Assembly (NCBI RefSeq): GCF_019977235.1
Contig: NZ_AP024646.1
Location: 868,001 to 932,000 of the forward strand
Length of the DNA stretch: 64,000 nucleotides
Source: Arthrobacter sp. StoSoilB5
Lineage (GTDB): Bacteria; Actinomycetota; Actinomycetes; Actinomycetales; Micrococcaceae
Direction of reading: 5' to 3'
Shown: one piece after another, positions 8,945-18,850 of the stretch
Layout of the letters: every line of letters begins with the position of its first letter
Numbering within the stretch: the stretch's first letter is position 1
Program-made: the position numbers and the translations under genes
The notes under the pieces: generated by a model
What the model was told of the DNA's origin: nothing
The model's database searches: none
Seen by the model: the letters and a program-made list of their open reading frames with translations, nothing else

Positions 8945-9181
8945 GATTGAACCTCCAGTTCTGTCAGTCCCAGTATGGCAAGGCTGCCGGAAAACACAGC
9001 CACAGCGACACATTCGCGGGAGCGGATAGGGGCGTGGTGTTGCCCCGGCAAAACGTTCCAGCACGTGAGCGCCCCGGAACGACGGCCGTAGCCTGTGCCC
9101 ACCGGAAAATCGATGTGGTGGGCGCCGTCACATGGGCGGCCAACTCAGCACTCACTCTGTATGGAACTAAACTTGCAAGCA

Positions 9182-11296
9182 ATGGTTATGCCTATTTTGG
9201 ACCCAGCAGCCGCCTTGGATGCATCGCGCCCCAGGCCCCTCGGACTGAGCGAGCCCCAGCCCGATCTGTTCGATGCCGTCACCCAGCAGACAAACAACGT
9301 CAACGTTGCAGTGTTTGCACCGGACCTGGAACGCGTTGAAGTCGCCTACCAGGCGCCAGGTGATGGTTGGCGGGTCCACACGCTCCCCAATCTGGAGGAC
9401 GGCGTGCATTTTGGCATCGTCAGCGGTATGCCGCCGGGCACGCGATACGGTTTCCGTGCGGCACCGTCAGGGGGCGGGCTGCCGATGTCAGTACCGGCCC
9501 TGGACTTTGACGACGACGGCGAACAGTCACTGTTGCTCGATCCCTACGGTCGCGCCGTGGATCAGCGGGGCGAGTTCCTCACGAGTGTCCACATGGCAAC
9601 AGACTTCGACTGGGGCGACGACGCACCGCCGCGGACCCCTATGCGTACGTCAGTGATCTACGAGGCCCACGTCCGTGGGCAGACGATGCTTCACCCGGAC
9701 ATCCCGGAGCACCTCCGCGGGACGTATGCCGGAATGGCGCACCCGGTGATGATCCAGCATCTGACGGAGCTTGGAATCACTGCTGTGGAACTCCTGCCCA
9801 TCCACTTCCACCTGGACGAGTCCCACCTGCAGGACCTGGGCATGACGAATTACTGGGGGTACAACACTGCTGCGTTCTTTGCCCCTCATGCCGACTACGC
9901 CACTGAGGCTGCGCGGAACGCCGGGCCCCACGCTGTGCAGGATGAGCTCAAGGGCATGATTAAGCTGCTCCATGCCGCCGGCATCGAGGTCATCCTGGAC
10001 GTCGTTTACAACCACACGGCCGAAGCCGGACCGGACGGACCTGCACTGAGTTTCCGCGGCCTTGCGGAGGACCGCTACTACCGCCACGATGCGCATGGGC
10101 GCTATCTGGATACCACCGGGTGCGGCAACACCTTGGACTTCAGCGATCCTGTGGTGGTGGACCTGACCTTGGATTCCCTTCGCTATTGGGTCAACGAGTT
10201 CCATGTGGACGGTTTCCGGTTCGATCTTGCCGTGACGCTGTGTCGCGACGCCGGCAACCAGTTCGATCCGCGGCACCCCTTCCTGCGGGCCATCGAGGAA
10301 GACCCTGTCCTCTCGGTCGTGAAGCTCATCTCCGAACCATGGGATGTTGGCTACGGCGGCTGGCAGACCGGCCGCTTCCCGCCTGGATGGTCGGACTGGA
10401 ACGATCACTTCCGCGACGGCGTCCGCCGGTTCTGGTTGTCTGACCGGGCTGCGATGGAGGCCGGGGGCCAAGGCGGCTCCATTGCGTCGTTGGCAGAGAT
10501 CATGGCCGGTTCGGCCAACCTGTTCGCATCCTCGGGACGCACACGCCTGGCGTCGGTCAACTTCGTCACAGCACACGACGGTTTCACGCTCAAGGACCTT
10601 GTCAGCTACGACCGTAAGCACAACGAGGCCAACGGCGAGCAGAACCGTGATGGGCACGGCGACAACCGCAGTTACAACCACGGTTTCGAGGGCCGCAGCG
10701 AAGACGAGGCGATTGTGGCCGCCCGTGCGCTGTCCATCCGGAACCTCATGGCCACGTTGCTGTTGTCCATCGGTGTCCCCATGATCACAGCCGGTGACGA
10801 GCTCGGCCGCACGCAGCAGGGCAACAACAACGCTTACTGTCAGGACAACCCCACGGCATGGCTGGACTGGAGCCGGACGTCGGAAGCCAACGCCATGTTC
10901 CGGACCACTCAGGAGCTTGTGAAGCTTCGCCGCTGGTTCCTGCGCCACCAGCCCGAGAACTTCCCCGCGAAGGCCAACGACGCGAGCCTGCAGTGGTTCG
11001 ATGACAAGGGCAAGCGTATGACTCCGGCGCGCTGGAACGATCCCAGCGTGCGCTCGGTTCAGCTGCTGATGGGCGCGGAAGACAGTGAAGTTCGCGGGCT
11101 GATCGTGGTGAACGGCAGCAACCAGGACATGAAAATGGTGCTGCCCGAGATCCTGAGCGAAACGGGAATCGGCAAGCGCATGTTCGAACTCCGTTTCACA
11201 ACCTCGGTGCTGCATGAACGCCGGAAGGGTGCGCTGGTGGCCTCGGGCGAGCGGGATATCCTGCAAGCCAACACCATCAACATTTATCGCACGTAG
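9182..11296 (+). CDS. glgX: Glycogen debranching enzyme GlgX (GH13 isoamylase type)
   Basis: Hydrolyses alpha-1,6 branches left after phosphorylase has shortened glycogen. About 704 aa. An N-terminal CBM48/isoamylase-N domain (VNVAVFAPDLERVEVAY) precedes a GH13 barrel with DVVYNHTAE, nucleophile D348 in VDGFRFD, acid/base E385 in LISEPWDVG and the FVTAHDGFTLKDLVSYDRKHNEANGE stretch typical of GlgX. The start is uncertain: ATG 9182 and 9188 are both close, no good ribosome-binding site is seen, and longer forms (9095) look like intergenic sequence. The first 40 residues differ from the usual GlgX N-terminus. It lies opposite glgP and near the GlgE pathway genes. Confidence 0.9.
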   Translation: MVMPILDPAAALDASRPRPLGLSEPQPDLFDAVTQQTNNVNVAVFAPDLERVEVAYQAPGDGWRVHTLPNLEDGVHFGIVSGMPPGTRYGFRAAPSGGGLPMSVPALDFDDDGEQSLLLDPYGRAVDQRGEFLTSVHMATDFDWGDDAPPRTPMRTSVIYEAHVRGQTMLHPDIPEHLRGTYAGMAHPVMIQHLTELGITAVELLPIHFHLDESHLQDLGMTNYWGYNTAAFFAPHADYATEAARNAGPHAVQDELKGMIKLLHAAGIEVILDVVYNHTAEAGPDGPALSFRGLAEDRYYRHDAHGRYLDTTGCGNTLDFSDPVVVDLTLDSLRYWVNEFHVDGFRFDLAVTLCRDAGNQFDPRHPFLRAIEEDPVLSVVKLISEPWDVGYGGWQTGRFPPGWSDWNDHFRDGVRRFWLSDRAAMEAGGQGGSIASLAEIMAGSANLFASSGRTRLASVNFVTAHDGFTLKDLVSYDRKHNEANGEQNRDGHGDNRSYNHGFEGRSEDEAIVAARALSIRNLMATLLLSIGVPMITAGDELGRTQQGNNNAYCQDNPTAWLDWSRTSEANAMFRTTQELVKLRRWFLRHQPENFPAKANDASLQWFDDKGKRMTPARWNDPSVRSVQLLMGAEDSEVRGLIVVNGSNQDMKMVLPEILSETGIGKRMFELRFTTSVLHERRKGALVASGERDILQANTINIYRT

Positions 11297-11306
11297 GAGC
11301 CCCTGC

Positions 11307-11771
11307 ATGAAACGGAGCAGCAGCAAACTGCTGGCCTTCGCAGCTCTGGTGATTGCCGTCGTCGCCCTCGTGGTCGCAATGGTGGGCGGCGGCCCGCTGA
11401 CCGCCCCTCAGGAAACGTCAAGCGCTCAAACCACGACGGCGGAGCCTGGCTCCGCGTCAACGCCGCCGTCCGTGGCAAACCCCTCTGCGCTGCCCACCAT
11501 CAACGCCTCGCAGCTACCCAAGGAAGCGCAACAGACGCTTGCCCTGATTGCGAAGGGCGGTCCGTACCCCTATGACCGGGACGGCGTGACCTTCAGCAAC
11601 TTTGAGGGCCTCCTGCCCAAGAAGTCAGGCGGATTTTACAAGGAATACACCGTCCCAACGCCAGGCGAGTCAGACCGCGGCGCCCGCCGGATCATTGTTG
11701 GCAAGGACACTGCCAAGTACTACACCGCTGACCATTACGATTCGTTCAAGTTCATCGTCGAAGGCAAGTAG
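11307..11771 (+). CDS. Secreted/membrane-anchored guanyl-specific ribonuclease (RNase Sa/barnase superfamily)
   Basis: 154 aa. An N-terminal hydrophobic signal or anchor (residues 8-27), a 40-residue Ala/Ser/Thr/Pro linker, then a microbial ribonuclease domain (about 62-154). Alignment by eye to Streptomyces RNase Sa places the catalytic residues at E113 (YKEYTV), R124 (RGARRII) and H143 (ADHYDSF). The domain has no cysteines, so the RNase Sa disulfide is absent. ATG 11307 follows GGAGCCCCTGC. Only 6 bases separate its stop from the barstar gene, a classic toxin-inhibitor order. Could serve nutrient scavenging, competition or, if retained at the membrane, contact-dependent killing. Confidence 0.88.
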   Translation: MKRSSSKLLAFAALVIAVVALVVAMVGGGPLTAPQETSSAQTTTAEPGSASTPPSVANPSALPTINASQLPKEAQQTLALIAKGGPYPYDRDGVTFSNFEGLLPKKSGGFYKEYTVPTPGESDRGARRIIVGKDTAKYYTADHYDSFKFIVEGK

Positions 11772-11777
11772 GAGCCC

Positions 11778-12137
11778 ATGAAGATCTATTCCGCAGACAC
11801 CTGGACGCTCGAAGAACTTCAGGAGCAGGTGGCAGACGCGGGGCGCAGGGCCGTCCTCGTCCCGCCGGCCACAACAAAAAAGGCTGTCCTGGAGGTCTTT
11901 GGCCAGGTCCTGGACTTCCCGGAGTACTACGGCGTGAACCTGGACGCCCTCAACGACTCCCTGCATGACTTCGCTGATGCCCTGTCGGACGACGACGGCA
12001 CTCCCGTCACGATGATCTGGCAGGTCCCTGCGGCCTACCGGACGGACCGTTCCTTCGGCGTAGTCTGCGAAATCCTGCAGGACGCAGAAAAATACGCCGG
12101 CCGGGATTTGGCGGTCATCGCCGTCTTCGAGAACTAG
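11778..12137 (+). CDS. Barstar-family ribonuclease inhibitor
   Basis: 119-aa cytosolic protein predicted to bind and inactivate the ribonuclease encoded directly upstream, protecting the producer. The inhibitory helix motif PEYYGVNLDALND carries the counterparts of barstar Y29, Y30, N33, D35 and D39 (here Y50, Y51, N54, D56, D60), while barstar W38 is replaced by N59. Length is slightly above that of the family. GGAGCCC precedes the ATG, mirroring the site before the RNase gene. The pair ends at a strong dyad terminator and seems inserted into the glycogen cluster rather than functionally tied to it. Confidence 0.9.
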   Translation: MKIYSADTWTLEELQEQVADAGRRAVLVPPATTKKAVLEVFGQVLDFPEYYGVNLDALNDSLHDFADALSDDDGTPVTMIWQVPAAYRTDRSFGVVCEILQDAEKYAGRDLAVIAVFEN

Positions 12138-12155
12138 TCGCGGGTAAAGACGTTT

Positions 12156-12201
12156 CTGGCCCGCTATTCCGTTGTTGAGCAACAACGGAATAGCGGGCCA
12201 G
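12156..12201. terminator. Bidirectional terminator, 22-bp perfect stem
   Basis: Arms 12156-12177 and 12180-12201 are exact reverse complements with a 2-base centre, located between the convergent barstar and glgP genes. Confidence 0.88.
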
Positions 12202-12215
12202 GAACGAGTTACGGA

Positions 12216-14849
12216 CTACGCGTTCGCGATCAATCCAAGCTCAGCCTTCGAAGCCAGCGCAGAGTGCTTCGGGAACACCCGGACGGTGTATCCGAAGGAC
12301 CCGGAGCGGTTGATGACCAGGTCGCCATGGAAGAGATGGCGTCCGCCGCCGAGGTTCTCCAAGGAGGCCAGTTCGGCTACGACGATGTCCTCAAGCTCAT
12401 CGGACTCCTCGGCGCGCCCGAAGGCCACTTCCACGGAGACGTCGTCAGGGGTCAGGTTGTGGAGTGCTACGTACGCGTTGACCTGCAGGGTGTCGCCAAC
12501 CTGGGGTTCTTCGGATACTCCAACGGAATCGACGTGTTCCACGACGACGTCGGGCCAGGCGCTGCGGACCTTGGAGGTCCAGGCCGCGAGTTCCTTGGCT
12601 TCCTTGAAGGATTCCGCAGTGGCCCGGCGCCCGGCTACCGCCGCGGGGCAGTACAGGTTGTTGACGTAGTCGTGGAGCATGCGTTCGGCTGAGACTGCCG
12701 GGCCCAGGTTTGCCAGGGTGTGCTTGATCATGGACACCCAGTGCGTGGGCACGGTCTCGCGGGTGGATTCGGAGGGGCCTGCAGCGCCTGCGCCCTGGGC
12801 GACGGTGGTCCCGTAGAAGCGCGGTGCCACTTGGGTTTCCAGCAGCTCGTAGAGTGCGGAAGCCTCGATGTCGTCGCGTTCATCGGCGGATGCGCCGTTG
12901 TTGGCCGTGGGGATCGCCCAGCCGTTTTCGCCGTCGTACATTTCGTCCCACCAACCGTCCAGGACGGAGAGGTTGAGCGAGCCGTTGATGGCCGCCTTCA
13001 TGCCTGAGGTGCCGCAGGCCTCCAGCGGACGCAGGGGGTTGTTGAGCCAGACGTCGCAGCCGGGGAAAAGTGTGCGGGCCATGGCGATGTCGTAGTTCGG
13101 CAGGAACACGATCCTGTGGCGCACCGCGGGGTCGTCAGTGAACCGGACAAGGTCCTGGATCATTTTCTTCCCGGCGTCGTCTGCGGGGTGCGATTTTCCT
13201 GCGATGACCAGCTGGATGGGGTGTTTGGGGTGCAGCAGGAGGGCCTTCAAACGCGCGGGGTCGCGCAGCATCAGCGTGAGCCTCTTGTAGGTGGGCACCC
13301 TTCGGGCGAAGCCGATAGTCAGCACGTCCGGATCCAGTACGCTGTCCGTCCATCCAAGCTCGGCGTCGGCGGCGCCGCGTGTCTTCCACGAGGCGCGCAG
13401 CCTGCGTCGAACGTCTTCCACGAGCTGGGCGCGTAGTTCCCTGCGGAGCCCCCAGACGTCCTCGTCACTGACGTTGTATGCGAGGTCCCAACGGCCAAGG
13501 GCCTCGGCTTCCGCACCGAACTGCTGCCGGGCCAAAGACGATATCCGCGGGTCCACCCAGGTGGGAACGTGGACGCCGTTGGTCACGGACGTGATGGGGA
13601 TTTCGGAATGGTCGAATCCGGGCCAGAGGCCGGAGAACATTTCCCGCGACACCACGCCATGCAGCTTGGCCACGCCGTTGGCGCGCTGCGCGAGGCGCAG
13701 GCCCATGACGGCCATGTTGAAGACGGAGGGGTTGCCGCCGTCGAAGTTTTCCCGGCCGATTTCCAGGATCCGGTCCACAGGCACAGCAGGGGCGAGCCCG
13801 GCTTCGAAGAAATGCTTGATCTGGACGGTCTCGAATCGGTCGATGCCTGCCGGGACAGGGGTGTGCGTGGTGAAGACGGTGGATGCACGTCCCGCAGCGA
13901 GGGCCTCGTCCCAGGTGAGGGGATCGTTGGCGTCGGACATGGCTTCCTGGATACGTTCGATTCCCAGGAATCCTGCGTGGCCCTCGTTCGTGTGGAAGAC
14001 CTCCGGCGCGGGAGTGCCCGTCAGTTCCTGGTACACGCGCAGGGCTTTGACACCGCCCATGCCCAGCAGAAGTTCCTGCTGGAGGCGGTGATCGCCGCCA
14101 CCGCCGTAGAGGCGGTCGGTGATTCCTCGGGCGGCTTCATCATTGGAGGGGACGTTGGAGTCCAGCAGCAGCAGCGGAACGCGCCCGACGTCGGCACGCC
14201 ACACGTGCGCGTGAAGCTCCCGGCCGTTGGGCAGCGGAAGCGAAATGTGCACCGGCTTGCCGGGAACGCCGTCCTTGGAAGGCTGGCGGAGAAGCGTCAG
14301 CGGCAAGCCGTCCGGGTCCAGTACCGGGTACGTTTCCTGCTGCCAGGCGTCCCGGGACAGTGACTGCTTGAAGTAACCGGCCTGGTAAAGGAGCCCGACG
14401 CCGATCAGCGGCACACCGAGGTCCGATGCGGCTTTGAGGTGGTCGCCAGCGAGGATGCCCAAGCCACCGGAGTACTGGGGGAGAACCTCGGTAATGCCGA
14501 ACTCCGGCGAGAAGTAGGCGATGCAGGCAGGGGCCTCTTCACCCAGGCCCTGGTACCAGCGCGGCTCGCTGAGGTAACGGTCCAGATCCGCTGCAGCTTC
14601 CTGTACGCGGTTGACTACCTCGCCGTTGTTGGCCAGGTCCTGCAACTGCTCCCTGCTGATGGATCCCAGGAGGGCGATGGGGTCGCGCTGCGCGGCCTCC
14701 CAGAGAGCCGGGTTAAGGCTCGCAAAAAGTTCCCTGGTGGGCCGGTGCCAGGACCAGCGCAAGTTGGTCGCCAAGCGGGCCAGTGGCCGGATGGGCTCAG
14801 GGAGGACGGTACGGACTGTAAACCTTCGAATTGCCTTCACGAGCGCCAC
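12216..14849 (-). CDS. glgP: Alpha-glucan (glycogen/maltodextrin) phosphorylase
   Basis: Phosphorolyses alpha-1,4-glucan to glucose 1-phosphate (or accepts maltooligosaccharides). 877 aa, GT35, of the actinobacterial form with an N-terminal DUF3417 domain (residues about 13-120). The PLP-binding lysine is K618 in the GTSGMKAAING motif; other family motifs include HTNEGHAGFL, TTHTPVPAGIDRF and FARRVPTYKR. The GTG at 14849 gives MALVKAIRRF; an in-frame GTG three codons on is equally possible because no Shine-Dalgarno sequence is visible. Divergent from glgE with 116 bases between. It may also supply G1P or chain-length control to the GlgE pathway. Confidence 0.95.
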   Translation of the reverse strand: MALVKAIRRFTVRTVLPEPIRPLARLATNLRWSWHRPTRELFASLNPALWEAAQRDPIALLGSISREQLQDLANNGEVVNRVQEAAADLDRYLSEPRWYQGLGEEAPACIAYFSPEFGITEVLPQYSGGLGILAGDHLKAASDLGVPLIGVGLLYQAGYFKQSLSRDAWQQETYPVLDPDGLPLTLLRQPSKDGVPGKPVHISLPLPNGRELHAHVWRADVGRVPLLLLDSNVPSNDEAARGITDRLYGGGGDHRLQQELLLGMGGVKALRVYQELTGTPAPEVFHTNEGHAGFLGIERIQEAMSDANDPLTWDEALAAGRASTVFTTHTPVPAGIDRFETVQIKHFFEAGLAPAVPVDRILEIGRENFDGGNPSVFNMAVMGLRLAQRANGVAKLHGVVSREMFSGLWPGFDHSEIPITSVTNGVHVPTWVDPRISSLARQQFGAEAEALGRWDLAYNVSDEDVWGLRRELRAQLVEDVRRRLRASWKTRGAADAELGWTDSVLDPDVLTIGFARRVPTYKRLTLMLRDPARLKALLLHPKHPIQLVIAGKSHPADDAGKKMIQDLVRFTDDPAVRHRIVFLPNYDIAMARTLFPGCDVWLNNPLRPLEACGTSGMKAAINGSLNLSVLDGWWDEMYDGENGWAIPTANNGASADERDDIEASALYELLETQVAPRFYGTTVAQGAGAAGPSESTRETVPTHWVSMIKHTLANLGPAVSAERMLHDYVNNLYCPAAVAGRRATAESFKEAKELAAWTSKVRSAWPDVVVEHVDSVGVSEEPQVGDTLQVNAYVALHNLTPDDVSVEVAFGRAEESDELEDIVVAELASLENLGGGRHLFHGDLVINRSGSFGYTVRVFPKHSALASKAELGLIANA

Positions 14850-14965
14850 ACTAACTGACTCACATGGCAGTCGGAACTGCTTTGGGTTTCTTTTAGGTAA
14901 AAGTCATCTTGCGTCGCCAAGATGGCTCGTGTGCTTAGCATTCTTGGATATTTGTCGCTAACGTC

Positions 14966-17053
14966 GTGGTTGTGACGAATACCTCGCGAACCATGACCGC
15001 TTTGAAATCCAAGACGAAAACGGACATCACCGCCGGACTTCGCTTCGGCCGGTTCCCCATCACGGCCGTCCAGCCGGTGGTTGAGGGTGGCCGGTTCCCG
15101 GCGAAAGCCCTTCCGGGTGAGGACCTCGCCATCGGCGCGACGGTTTTTCGTGAAGGACATGATCAACTCGGTGTTTCCGCTGTCCTGCTCGATCCCAGGG
15201 GCAAGGAGCGCCAGCGGGTCCGCATGGCACCGGCCAAGGATGAGCGCTGGAAGGGCCTGGACCGCTGGGAAGGTTTGCTCTCGCCGTCCGGGACCGGCGC
15301 GTGGTCTTTCGTCATTGAGGCATGGCATGACCGCTACGGAACGTGGCACCACAATGCTGAAGTGAAGGTGGGTGCCGGCATTGACGTCGAGTTGATGCTC
15401 GCCGAGGGCGCTGCCCTTCTTTCGGAGGCAGCAGACGACGACGCCGGCCGCACCGCCGCAGAGAAGCGCACCCTCCGTGCTGCTTCAGTCGTCCTGGCAG
15501 ACACCACCAAATCTGCCGAGGAACGCCTTGGCGCCGGTTTCAGCCCACAGGTGCTGGCCGCCGTCGGACGCGTTCCGATCCGTGAATTGGTGACCGTTTC
15601 CGAGCAGTTCCCGCTGCAGGTGGAACGGGACCTCGCCGGTCGTGGTTCCTGGTACGAGTTCTTTCCCCGCTCCGAGGGCGCGGTTTTGGATCACGCCACA
15701 GGTGTTTGGACCTCGGGCAACTTCCGCACCGCAGCAAAGCGCTTGGAGGCGGTTGCGGAGATGGGCTTCGACGTCATCTACCTGCCACCTATCCATCCGA
15801 TTGGTTTCCAGCACCGTAAGGGCCGGAACAACACGCTGACACCGGGCCCACAGGATCCGGGTTCGCCGTGGGCTATTGGTTCCAAAGACGGTGGCCACGA
15901 TGCCATCCACCCTGACTTGGGCACCTTTGATGATTTTGACGCTTTTGTGGCCCACGCCCGCGAGCTCGGTCTCGAGGTCGCGCTGGACCTGGCGTTGCAG
16001 GCAGCCCCTGACCACCCCTGGGTGACGTCCAACCCGGAATGGTTCACCACGCGTGTTGACGGGTCCATTGCGTATGCAGAAAACCCGCCAAAGAAATACC
16101 AGGACATTTACCCCCTGAACTTCGATAACGATCCGGCAGGCCTTTCCAAGGAAATCCTGAGGATCGTTCAGTTGTGGATCAACCATGGCGTGAAGATTTT
16201 CCGCGTGGACAATCCACACACAAAGCCTGTCTGGTTCTGGGAATGGTTGATTGGAAAGATCAACAAAAAGAACCCCGAGGTAGTTTTCCTGGCGGAGGCG
16301 TTCACTCGTCCACCCATGATGCACGCATTGGGCCGTGCAGGGTTCCAGCAGTCGTACACCTACTTCACCTGGCGGAACACCAAGACGGAACTGGAACAGT
16401 ACTTCCACGAGGTCAGCCACGAGAGCGCGGCTTTCTTCCGGCCCAACTTCTTTGTGAACACGCCGGACATCCTCACGGAGTACCTCCAGTTCGGCGGCCC
16501 CGCGGCCTTCCGGATCCGTGCTGTCCTTGCTGCGACGGCAAGCCCGCTCTGGGGTGTGTACGCCGGCTACGAGCTGTATGAACATGTGGCACGGCCGGGT
16601 GCGGAAGAGTACATCGACAATGAAAAGTACGAGTACAAGGCCAGGGACTGGGAAGGTGCAGCCGCCTCCGGCCGGACGTTGGCGCCGTACATCACCAGGC
16701 TTAACACAATCCGCAAGGACCACCTGGCCCTGGGCGACCTGCAGAACCTGACTTTGCACAGCAGCACCGATGACGCAACGATCGTGTACTCCAAGCACAA
16801 GACGTTGCCGGACGGCACCAAGGACACCTTGATCATCGTGGTCAATGTGGATCCGCACAGCGCCCGCGAAAGCACGGTCTCCCTGGACTTGGCGGCCCTG
16901 CAGCTGGACCCGGCAGACTTCAACGAGGACGGCCGGTTCCTGGTGGATGACTTGATCAGCGGTCAAAGCTGGTGGTGGGGCGAGCACAACTACGTCAGGC
17001 TCGACGCACACGTTGAGCCCGCACACATCCTGAGCATCCGGAGGCAGCCTTAG
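14966..17053 (+). CDS. glgE: Alpha-1,4-glucan:maltose-1-phosphate maltosyltransferase
   Basis: Transfers maltosyl units from maltose 1-phosphate to the non-reducing end of alpha-glucan (GH13_3). 695 aa with the N-terminal DUF3416 domain (FGRFPITAVQPVVEGG...), nucleophile D415 (IFRVDNPHTKP) and acid/base E444 (VFLAEAFTRP), spaced 29 residues as in characterised GlgE. Further signatures are YLPPIHPIG, GSPWAIG and LQAAPDHPWV. The start is uncertain among GTG 14966, GTG 14972 and ATG 14993, none with a clear ribosome-binding site. The stop overlaps the treS GTG by one base (TAGTG). Confidence 0.95.
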   Translation: MVVTNTSRTMTALKSKTKTDITAGLRFGRFPITAVQPVVEGGRFPAKALPGEDLAIGATVFREGHDQLGVSAVLLDPRGKERQRVRMAPAKDERWKGLDRWEGLLSPSGTGAWSFVIEAWHDRYGTWHHNAEVKVGAGIDVELMLAEGAALLSEAADDDAGRTAAEKRTLRAASVVLADTTKSAEERLGAGFSPQVLAAVGRVPIRELVTVSEQFPLQVERDLAGRGSWYEFFPRSEGAVLDHATGVWTSGNFRTAAKRLEAVAEMGFDVIYLPPIHPIGFQHRKGRNNTLTPGPQDPGSPWAIGSKDGGHDAIHPDLGTFDDFDAFVAHARELGLEVALDLALQAAPDHPWVTSNPEWFTTRVDGSIAYAENPPKKYQDIYPLNFDNDPAGLSKEILRIVQLWINHGVKIFRVDNPHTKPVWFWEWLIGKINKKNPEVVFLAEAFTRPPMMHALGRAGFQQSYTYFTWRNTKTELEQYFHEVSHESAAFFRPNFFVNTPDILTEYLQFGGPAAFRIRAVLAATASPLWGVYAGYELYEHVARPGAEEYIDNEKYEYKARDWEGAAASGRTLAPYITRLNTIRKDHLALGDLQNLTLHSSTDDATIVYSKHKTLPDGTKDTLIIVVNVDPHSARESTVSLDLAALQLDPADFNEDGRFLVDDLISGQSWWWGEHNYVRLDAHVEPAHILSIRRQP

Positions 17054-18849
17054 TGAGTTTTTCTCCGCAAAACCCCAGCCAGTACTTCACTCCGAAGAAC
17101 ACCTTCGAGCTGAATGCTCCCGGTCTCCAGCATGATCCGCACTGGTACCGGAAGGCAGTCTTCTACGAGGTACTGGTGCGGGCCTTTGCGGATGCCAACG
17201 GGGATGGCTCCGGTGACTTCCACGGCTTGATCGAGAAACTGGACTATCTTCAATGGCTGGGCGTTGACTGCCTCTGGTTGCCGCCGTTCTTCCATTCCCC
17301 GTTGCGTGATGGCGGCTATGACATCGCCGACTACACCTCGGTGTTGGATGAGTTCGGCACCATCAGTGATTTCAAACGCCTCGTGGCAGAGGCGCATGCC
17401 CGCGGCGTCCGGGTGATTATCGACCTTCCGCTGAACCACACCTCGGACCAACACCCGTGGTTCCAGGAGTCCCGGAAGGACCCCACCGGGCCCTATGGCG
17501 ATTTCTACGTCTGGAGCGATACTGACGAGAAATACCAGGATGCGCGCATCATCTTTGTGGACACGGAAGAATCCAACTGGACCTTCGACCCCATCCGGCG
17601 CCAGTTTTTCTGGCACCGCTTCTTCAGCCACCAGCCGGACCTGAACTTCGAGAACCCCAAAGTCGTTGAGGCCCTCTACGACGTCATCCGGTTCTGGCTC
17701 GACCAGGGAATCGATGGCTTCCGCGCCGACGCCGTTCCATACCTCTTTGAGGAAGAAGGCACCAACTGCGAGAACCTGCCAGCTACCCATGCGTTCCTTC
17801 AGGACCTGCGCAGGATGGTGGATGCCAACTACCCCGGACGCGTGATCATCGCCGAGGCCAACCAGCCGCCTCATGAGGTGGTGGAGTACTTCGGCACCGA
17901 AGAAGCCCCCGAATGCCACATGGCCTTCCACTTCCCGATCATGCCCCGGCTCTACTACGCCCTGCGGGACCAGAAGGCGGCTCCGATCATCCAGACCCTG
18001 CGGGAGACTCCGGATATTCCCAAGGGAGCCCAGTGGGGTACGTTCCTGAGGAACCACGATGAACTCACCTTGGAGATGGTCAGCGCGGACGATCGTGCCG
18101 CCATGCTTGGCTGGTACGCACCGGATCCCCGGATGCGTGCCAACATCGGTATCCGCCGGAGGCTGGCGCCACTGCTTGACAATTCCCGCTCTGAGATTGA
18201 GCTCATCAACGCGCTGTTGCTTTCCCTGCCGGGCAGCCCTTTCCTCTATTACGGGGACGAGATTGGCATGGGGGACAACATTTGGCTCGATGACCGCGAC
18301 GCCGTCCGCACTCCGATGCAATGGAACCCGGACAGGAACGCGGGTTTCTCAGGCGCGGATCCGGGCAAGCTGTACCTGCCGGTGATCCAGTCCCTCGTCT
18401 ACAACTACAGCATGGCCAACGTCGAAGCAGAGGCCGCGCACTCAGGTTCACTGTTGCGATGGACCCGGCAGATCCTGAGCGTGCGCAAGAACCACCCTGT
18501 GTTCGGCCTGGGAAGCTTCCGCCACGTGGAAGCTGACCACGAGGTTGTACTGGCCTACGTGAGGGAACTGCCGGCGGGCAACCCTGAAGGCGAGGACGCG
18601 GAGACCATTCTGTGCGTCTTCAACCTGTCCCAGCATCCCGTGGCCGCCAGTCTGGATCTGCCGGAGTACGCTGGCAGGGGCTTCCGCGATATTTTCGGTG
18701 GCCAAACCTTCCCGGCTGTCGGAGACAATGGCCAACTGACGGTCATGCTGGGCAGCCACAGCTTTTATTGGCTGCGGCTGCGCTCGGCGTTTTCAAACCC
18801 CTCATCGCCATTTACGCAGGCGATCCCCGTGGTGTCGACCAAAGGATGA
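17053..18849 (+). CDS. treS: Trehalose synthase (maltose alpha-D-glucosyltransferase)
   Basis: Interconverts trehalose and maltose; in the GlgE pathway it supplies maltose to maltokinase. 598 aa, GH13_16: motifs [25 protein letters not shown], nucleophile D226 ([11 protein letters not shown]), acid/base E268 ([10 protein letters not shown]) and [13 protein letters not shown]. This is the free-standing form; maltokinase is fused to the next gene rather than to TreS. GTG start with one-base overlap to glgE; stop one base before the following ATG, so the three genes form one transcription unit. Confidence 0.96.
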   Translation: MSFSPQNPSQYFTPKNTFELNAPGLQHDPHWYRKAVFYEVLVRAFADANGDGSGDFHGLIEKLDYLQWLGVDCLWLPPFFHSPLRDGGYDIADYTSVLDEFGTISDFKRLVAEAHARGVRVIIDLPLNHTSDQHPWFQESRKDPTGPYGDFYVWSDTDEKYQDARIIFVDTEESNWTFDPIRRQFFWHRFFSHQPDLNFENPKVVEALYDVIRFWLDQGIDGFRADAVPYLFEEEGTNCENLPATHAFLQDLRRMVDANYPGRVIIAEANQPPHEVVEYFGTEEAPECHMAFHFPIMPRLYYALRDQKAAPIIQTLRETPDIPKGAQWGTFLRNHDELTLEMVSADDRAAMLGWYAPDPRMRANIGIRRRLAPLLDNSRSEIELINALLLSLPGSPFLYYGDEIGMGDNIWLDDRDAVRTPMQWNPDRNAGFSGADPGKLYLPVIQSLVYNYSMANVEAEAAHSGSLLRWTRQILSVRKNHPVFGLGSFRHVEADHEVVLAYVRELPAGNPEGEDAETILCVFNLSQHPVAASLDLPEYAGRGFRDIFGGQTFPAVGDNGQLTVMLGSHSFYWLRLRSAFSNPSSPFTQAIPVVSTKG

Positions 18850-18850
18850 G

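Noticed and set aside
9095..9181. Longer GlgX N-terminus
   Set aside because: The extra residues (MPTGKSMWWAPSHG...) do not resemble any GlgX, have no ribosome-binding site and fall in the promoter region.
8945..9181. Regulatory element or gene between the nitrilase-family gene and glgX
   Set aside because: 237 bases read on both strands; no convincing promoter pair, dyad or coding frame could be supported.
9650..11326. 558-aa open frame on the minus strand opposite glgX
   Set aside because: Antisense shadow caused by high GC codon usage; no start context and no recognisable domain. The same applies to long antisense frames opposite glgE (15485-17026), treS (17050-18321) and malF (35972-37000).
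14850..14965. Promoters in the glgP-glgE divergent gap
   Set aside because: Possible boxes (TTGCGT, TAGCAT) are 21 bases apart, too far for a confident call; no operator-like dyad seen in these 116 bases.
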